DNA of 64,000 bases, taken from NCBI RefSeq assembly GCF_029894335.1, contig NZ_JARXZC010000008.1:113368-177367 (forward strand), read 5' to 3'. The stretch comes from Kitasatospora sp. MAP5-34 (GTDB lineage: Bacteria; Actinomycetota; Actinomycetes; Streptomycetales; Streptomycetaceae). Below are positions 62,352 through 64,000 of the stretch, piece after piece. How positions within the stretch are numbered: position 1 is the first letter of the stretch; each line of letters begins with the position of its first letter. Made by a program: the position numbers and the translations under genes. The notes below the pieces were generated by a model. The model was given only the letters and a program-made list of their open reading frames with translations, searched no databases and was not told the DNA's origin.

Positions 62352-62555
62352 ATGACCGAAACTCCGATCACCTGCGGCAAAGGCCATGTCTTCTGGGCCA
62401 ACTGGACCCCCGGGGCCTCGGTCACCTCGATCCGGCTCGGCCCTCGGCGAATCGGCTGGTGCAAGGCCGGCCGCCATGTCGCCGTACTGCGGCACGCCGA
62501 CGAACGGAAACTGACTCCACAGCAGCGTGCCGAGCTCTACGGCAGTGACGCGTAA
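62352..62555 (+). CDS. Small hypothetical protein of the ABC operon
   Basis: A 67-residue protein with a good ribosome site (GGAGG, 9 bases). TCGKGHVFWANWTPGASVTS and GPRRIGWCKAGRHVAVLRHA contain two cysteines and two histidines spaced like half a zinc ribbon. It starts 41 bases after the permease and is followed by a strong terminator, so it is the last gene of the transporter operon. Function unknown. Confidence 0.65.
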   Translation: MTETPITCGKGHVFWANWTPGASVTSIRLGPRRIGWCKAGRHVAVLRHADERKLTPQQRAELYGSDA

Positions 62556-62582
62556 GGAACCAGTACACAGAACAATACGAAC

Positions 62583-62626
62583 GAAGTGGCAGCCTGACGG
62601 CACCGGCAGGCTGCCACTTCTGTTTC
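62583..62626 (+). terminator. Intrinsic terminator of the ABC operon
   Basis: GAAGTGGCAGCCTG (62583-62596), a 10-base loop, CAGGCTGCCACTTC (62607-62620), followed by TGTTTC. A perfect 14-pair stem with a short T-rich tail. Confidence 0.93.
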
Positions 62627-62776
62627 CGGGCTTCGGGCGTACAGCACCGGGCTGCGGGTCGGTCTGGGGCTCTCCTGCTCCGGGAAGCAGAAGCCGAGCT
62701 GTGGCCGCGAGCTGTCGGGGGCCTCACCGAGGGCGGTCCTCGCGTCGGGTTCACCTACGGTTCCGAGGCGGGTGTC

Positions 62777-62998
62777 ATGACGGCCCTCATCGAGCCCCAG
62801 ATGTCGGCGCACCCCTCGTGGACGCTGGTGCACGCGGGAGGCGGGGACCGTCGCTACGACACCGAACTCTGGACCTCCCCGCTGCCGGACAACGAGGTGT
62901 ACGTGCATTACCGCTGGCTTGACCACGATATCCAACAGTCCGTCAGCTGGTTCGCCTGTCCGCGCGTCACCTGGCGAGGCGTCTGGGACAAGCACTGA
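62777..62998 (+). CDS. Hypothetical protein, possibly a C-terminal fragment
   Basis: MTALIEPQMSAHPSWTLVHA and LWTSPLPDNEVYVHYRWLDH, 73 residues from the ATG at 62777. The same frame is open upstream to about 62670 and reads protein-like (AELWPRAVGGLTEGG, PRVGFTYGSEAGV), but with no start codon there. The gene may be a truncated remnant of a longer protein or may use the ATG as called. No ribosome site is visible. Unknown family. Confidence 0.4.
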   Translation: MTALIEPQMSAHPSWTLVHAGGGDRRYDTELWTSPLPDNEVYVHYRWLDHDIQQSVSWFACPRVTWRGVWDKH

Positions 62999-63126
62999 TG
63001 GGAGGCCCGTCCTCACCCTGGCCCTGCTCGCGGCGCCGGTGGTGACCGTCTCGGTGGGCCAGAAGCGTGGGCACTTCACGTACGAGCACGCCTTCCCGTC
63101 CCGGCGTCCGGCGGCCGCAGGCGCCG

Positions 63127-63339
63127 TCAGTGGCCCCAGGTGACGTCGTCGGTAGCCGACTGCTTCCCCGTGTTGGTCGAGTTCAGCGGAATGGTCACGC
63201 CGAGGGCGGGGCCGGAGGCGGAGAAGTGGTGCGATTCCATCGGCTTCGCCGTGGTGAAGGAATGCGCCAATCCCAGAGCGCCGACGGCGATGACGGCCGC
63301 GGCCGCGGTCTTGGCGATTCGAGTGGCGAACATGGACAT
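63127..63339 (-). CDS. Small secreted peptide
   Basis: A 70-residue protein. ATG 63339 follows AGGGGGAAACAG. MSMFATRIAKTAAAAVIAVG ALGLAHSF is a signal peptide with a basic N-terminus and hydrophobic core; the mature part (about 40 residues) is polar and hydroxyl-rich (HHFSASGPALGVTIPLNSTN, GKQSATDDVTWGH). I do not recognise it. It could be a wall-associated or signalling peptide. Confidence 0.62.
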   Translation of the reverse strand: MSMFATRIAKTAAAAVIAVGALGLAHSFTTAKPMESHHFSASGPALGVTIPLNSTNTGKQSATDDVTWGH

Positions 63340-63442
63340 CTGTTTCCCCCTGAGCACAGTCGCTTCGGTTGCGTCCCAGGCACCTGCCCGGATTTCGGTT
63401 CCGGCTGGTTTCCCCTGCCGATGGCCCTACTCTGCTGGGACT

Positions 63443-63808
63443 TCAGAACGGGTGAAAGAGGTTCGTGGTGGACGGATCCTGCATCTGCATATCCCGTCCA
63501 CCGGATCGCGGGAGTGCGTTCCGGTGCGGCGGGACCAGGGCCGCGCTGAAGGACACCACGTTCACCTCGGCGAGCGAGGGGTGCGCGAGGAGCGCGCGGT
63601 GACAGACGGCCGACGCGGCCTGCTCCGCGACGGCGAGCGAGGGCGCGGTCAGGTAGAAGCCCACGACCGGACCGCCTGTGGCATCGCCGTGTGCACTGAC
63701 GTGTTCCAGGCCCTCTCCGTCGAGTGCGCACTCCAGGAACAGCTGTGCCGCGTCCGGGGGAAGGGGGGTGTGATCCGGGGCCCGAAGTCGGGCATGCACG
63801 AGATACAT
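63443..63808 (-). CDS. Conserved hypothetical protein of Streptomyces type
   Basis: A 121-residue soluble protein. MYLVHARLRAPDHTPLPPDA, FYLTAPSLAVAEQAASAVCH and RALLAHPSLAEVNVVSFSAA have the alternating beta-alpha pattern of a small ferredoxin-like fold. GGAGG 8 bases before the ATG at 63808 decides the start; the frame continues upstream without similarity. Function unknown. It has the same direction as the secreted peptide gene and may share its control. Confidence 0.65.
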   Translation of the reverse strand: MYLVHARLRAPDHTPLPPDAAQLFLECALDGEGLEHVSAHGDATGGPVVGFYLTAPSLAVAEQAASAVCHRALLAHPSLAEVNVVSFSAALVPPHRNALPRSGGRDMQMQDPSTTNLFHPF

Positions 63809-64000
63809 ACGGCCATCCTCCGCAGCGCCCACCACCGCAGTACAGGCCGACACCGGGGACTGTTTATGCCACGACAGGAACCGACCAGGGGGTCGGGCCC
63901 CGGCACAGGGCTTCGGCGTAGTCGCGTGACGTCCGATTCGTGACGGTCTGCCAGCTTGAGGGGAGCCAGGCGCGCAACAGGCACGGCTTCCAAGATCATG
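63809..64000. other. Window end, no assignable gene
   Basis: An open minus-strand frame from the window edge runs into the preceding gene (MILEAVPVARLAPLKLADRH...), but it has poor codon bias and no recognisable motif. The end of a gene outside the window cannot be excluded. Confidence 0.3.

Overview
The window is high-GC actinomycete chromosome, most like Streptomyces or Kitasatospora. Indicators are extreme GC in third codon positions, frequent GTG/TTG starts, an SsgA-like sporulation/division protein, a bkd-type E1/E2 operon with a divergent Lrp/AsnC gene, a TPP-riboswitch thiC, a fused cydCD gene and several families seen mainly in Streptomyces (DUF5326, DUF5994, DTR-repeat secreted proteins). 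I see no tRNA, rRNA, CRISPR array, intact transposase or prophage. Most of it is ordinary chromosome with scattered accessory scars.

Layout. 1-9.6 kb: acyl/aromatic catabolism (FAD monooxygenase fragment, paaN, TetR regulator, Lrp regulator, E1alpha/E1beta/E2) around a divergent glycosyltransferase pair. 9.7-18.2 kb: flavohemoglobin-like protein, Nudix, SsgA-like protein, small membrane proteins, tenA behind a variant TPP riboswitch, VC0807-type membrane protein, flotillin and an NfeD-like partner. 18.3-20.3 kb: TPP riboswitch and thiC. 20.3-30.5 kb: accessory zone with a hypothetical protein built of two repeats, a methyltransferase, a sigma-factor remnant, two DUF885 paralogues around a secreted repeat protein and a sortase remnant, a HigBA-like toxin-antitoxin pair and small hypotheticals. 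30.5-44 kb: membrane protein, phosphoesterase, LacI regulator, hisC-like aminotransferase, lipoprotein, then a MacAB-type efflux operon followed by an OmpR-type two-component pair. 44-53.2 kb: Uma2-type gene, then a Rex-type operator, cydA, cydB, cydCD and a GAF histidine kinase. 53.2-57.1 kb: HAD phosphatase, lipoprotein, flippase-like protein and methyltransferase. 57.2-58.9 kb: remnants of a WXG100/RHS protein and a 5-aminolevulinate-synthase-like enzyme. 58.9-62.6 kb: YtrA-type GntR regulator, DUF1648 membrane protein and ABC transporter. 62.7-64 kb: small secreted and hypothetical proteins.

Functional links. Two nearly identical palindromes (ACCGAACnATCGGT) lie before paaN and before the E1/E2 operon, with a TetR gene between them. 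This suggests one regulator ties phenylacetate-type catabolism to the 2-oxoacid dehydrogenase. tenA and thiC are both preceded by thiamine elements. cydA-cydB-cydCD and the redox/oxygen-type sensor kinase form a respiratory block behind a Rex-like site.

The most unusual item is a pair of intergenic elements (14780-14963 and 44083-44242). They share a conserved core, but each is closed by its own long, unrelated inverted repeat, and an internal hairpin changes by compensatory substitutions. This looks like a structured RNA or a hairpin-ended non-autonomous mobile element that I cannot name. Other oddities are an ABC ATPase with no standard start codon but a well placed Shine-Dalgarno before ATC, and a dispersed intergenic repeat read in frame as the linker of CydCD.
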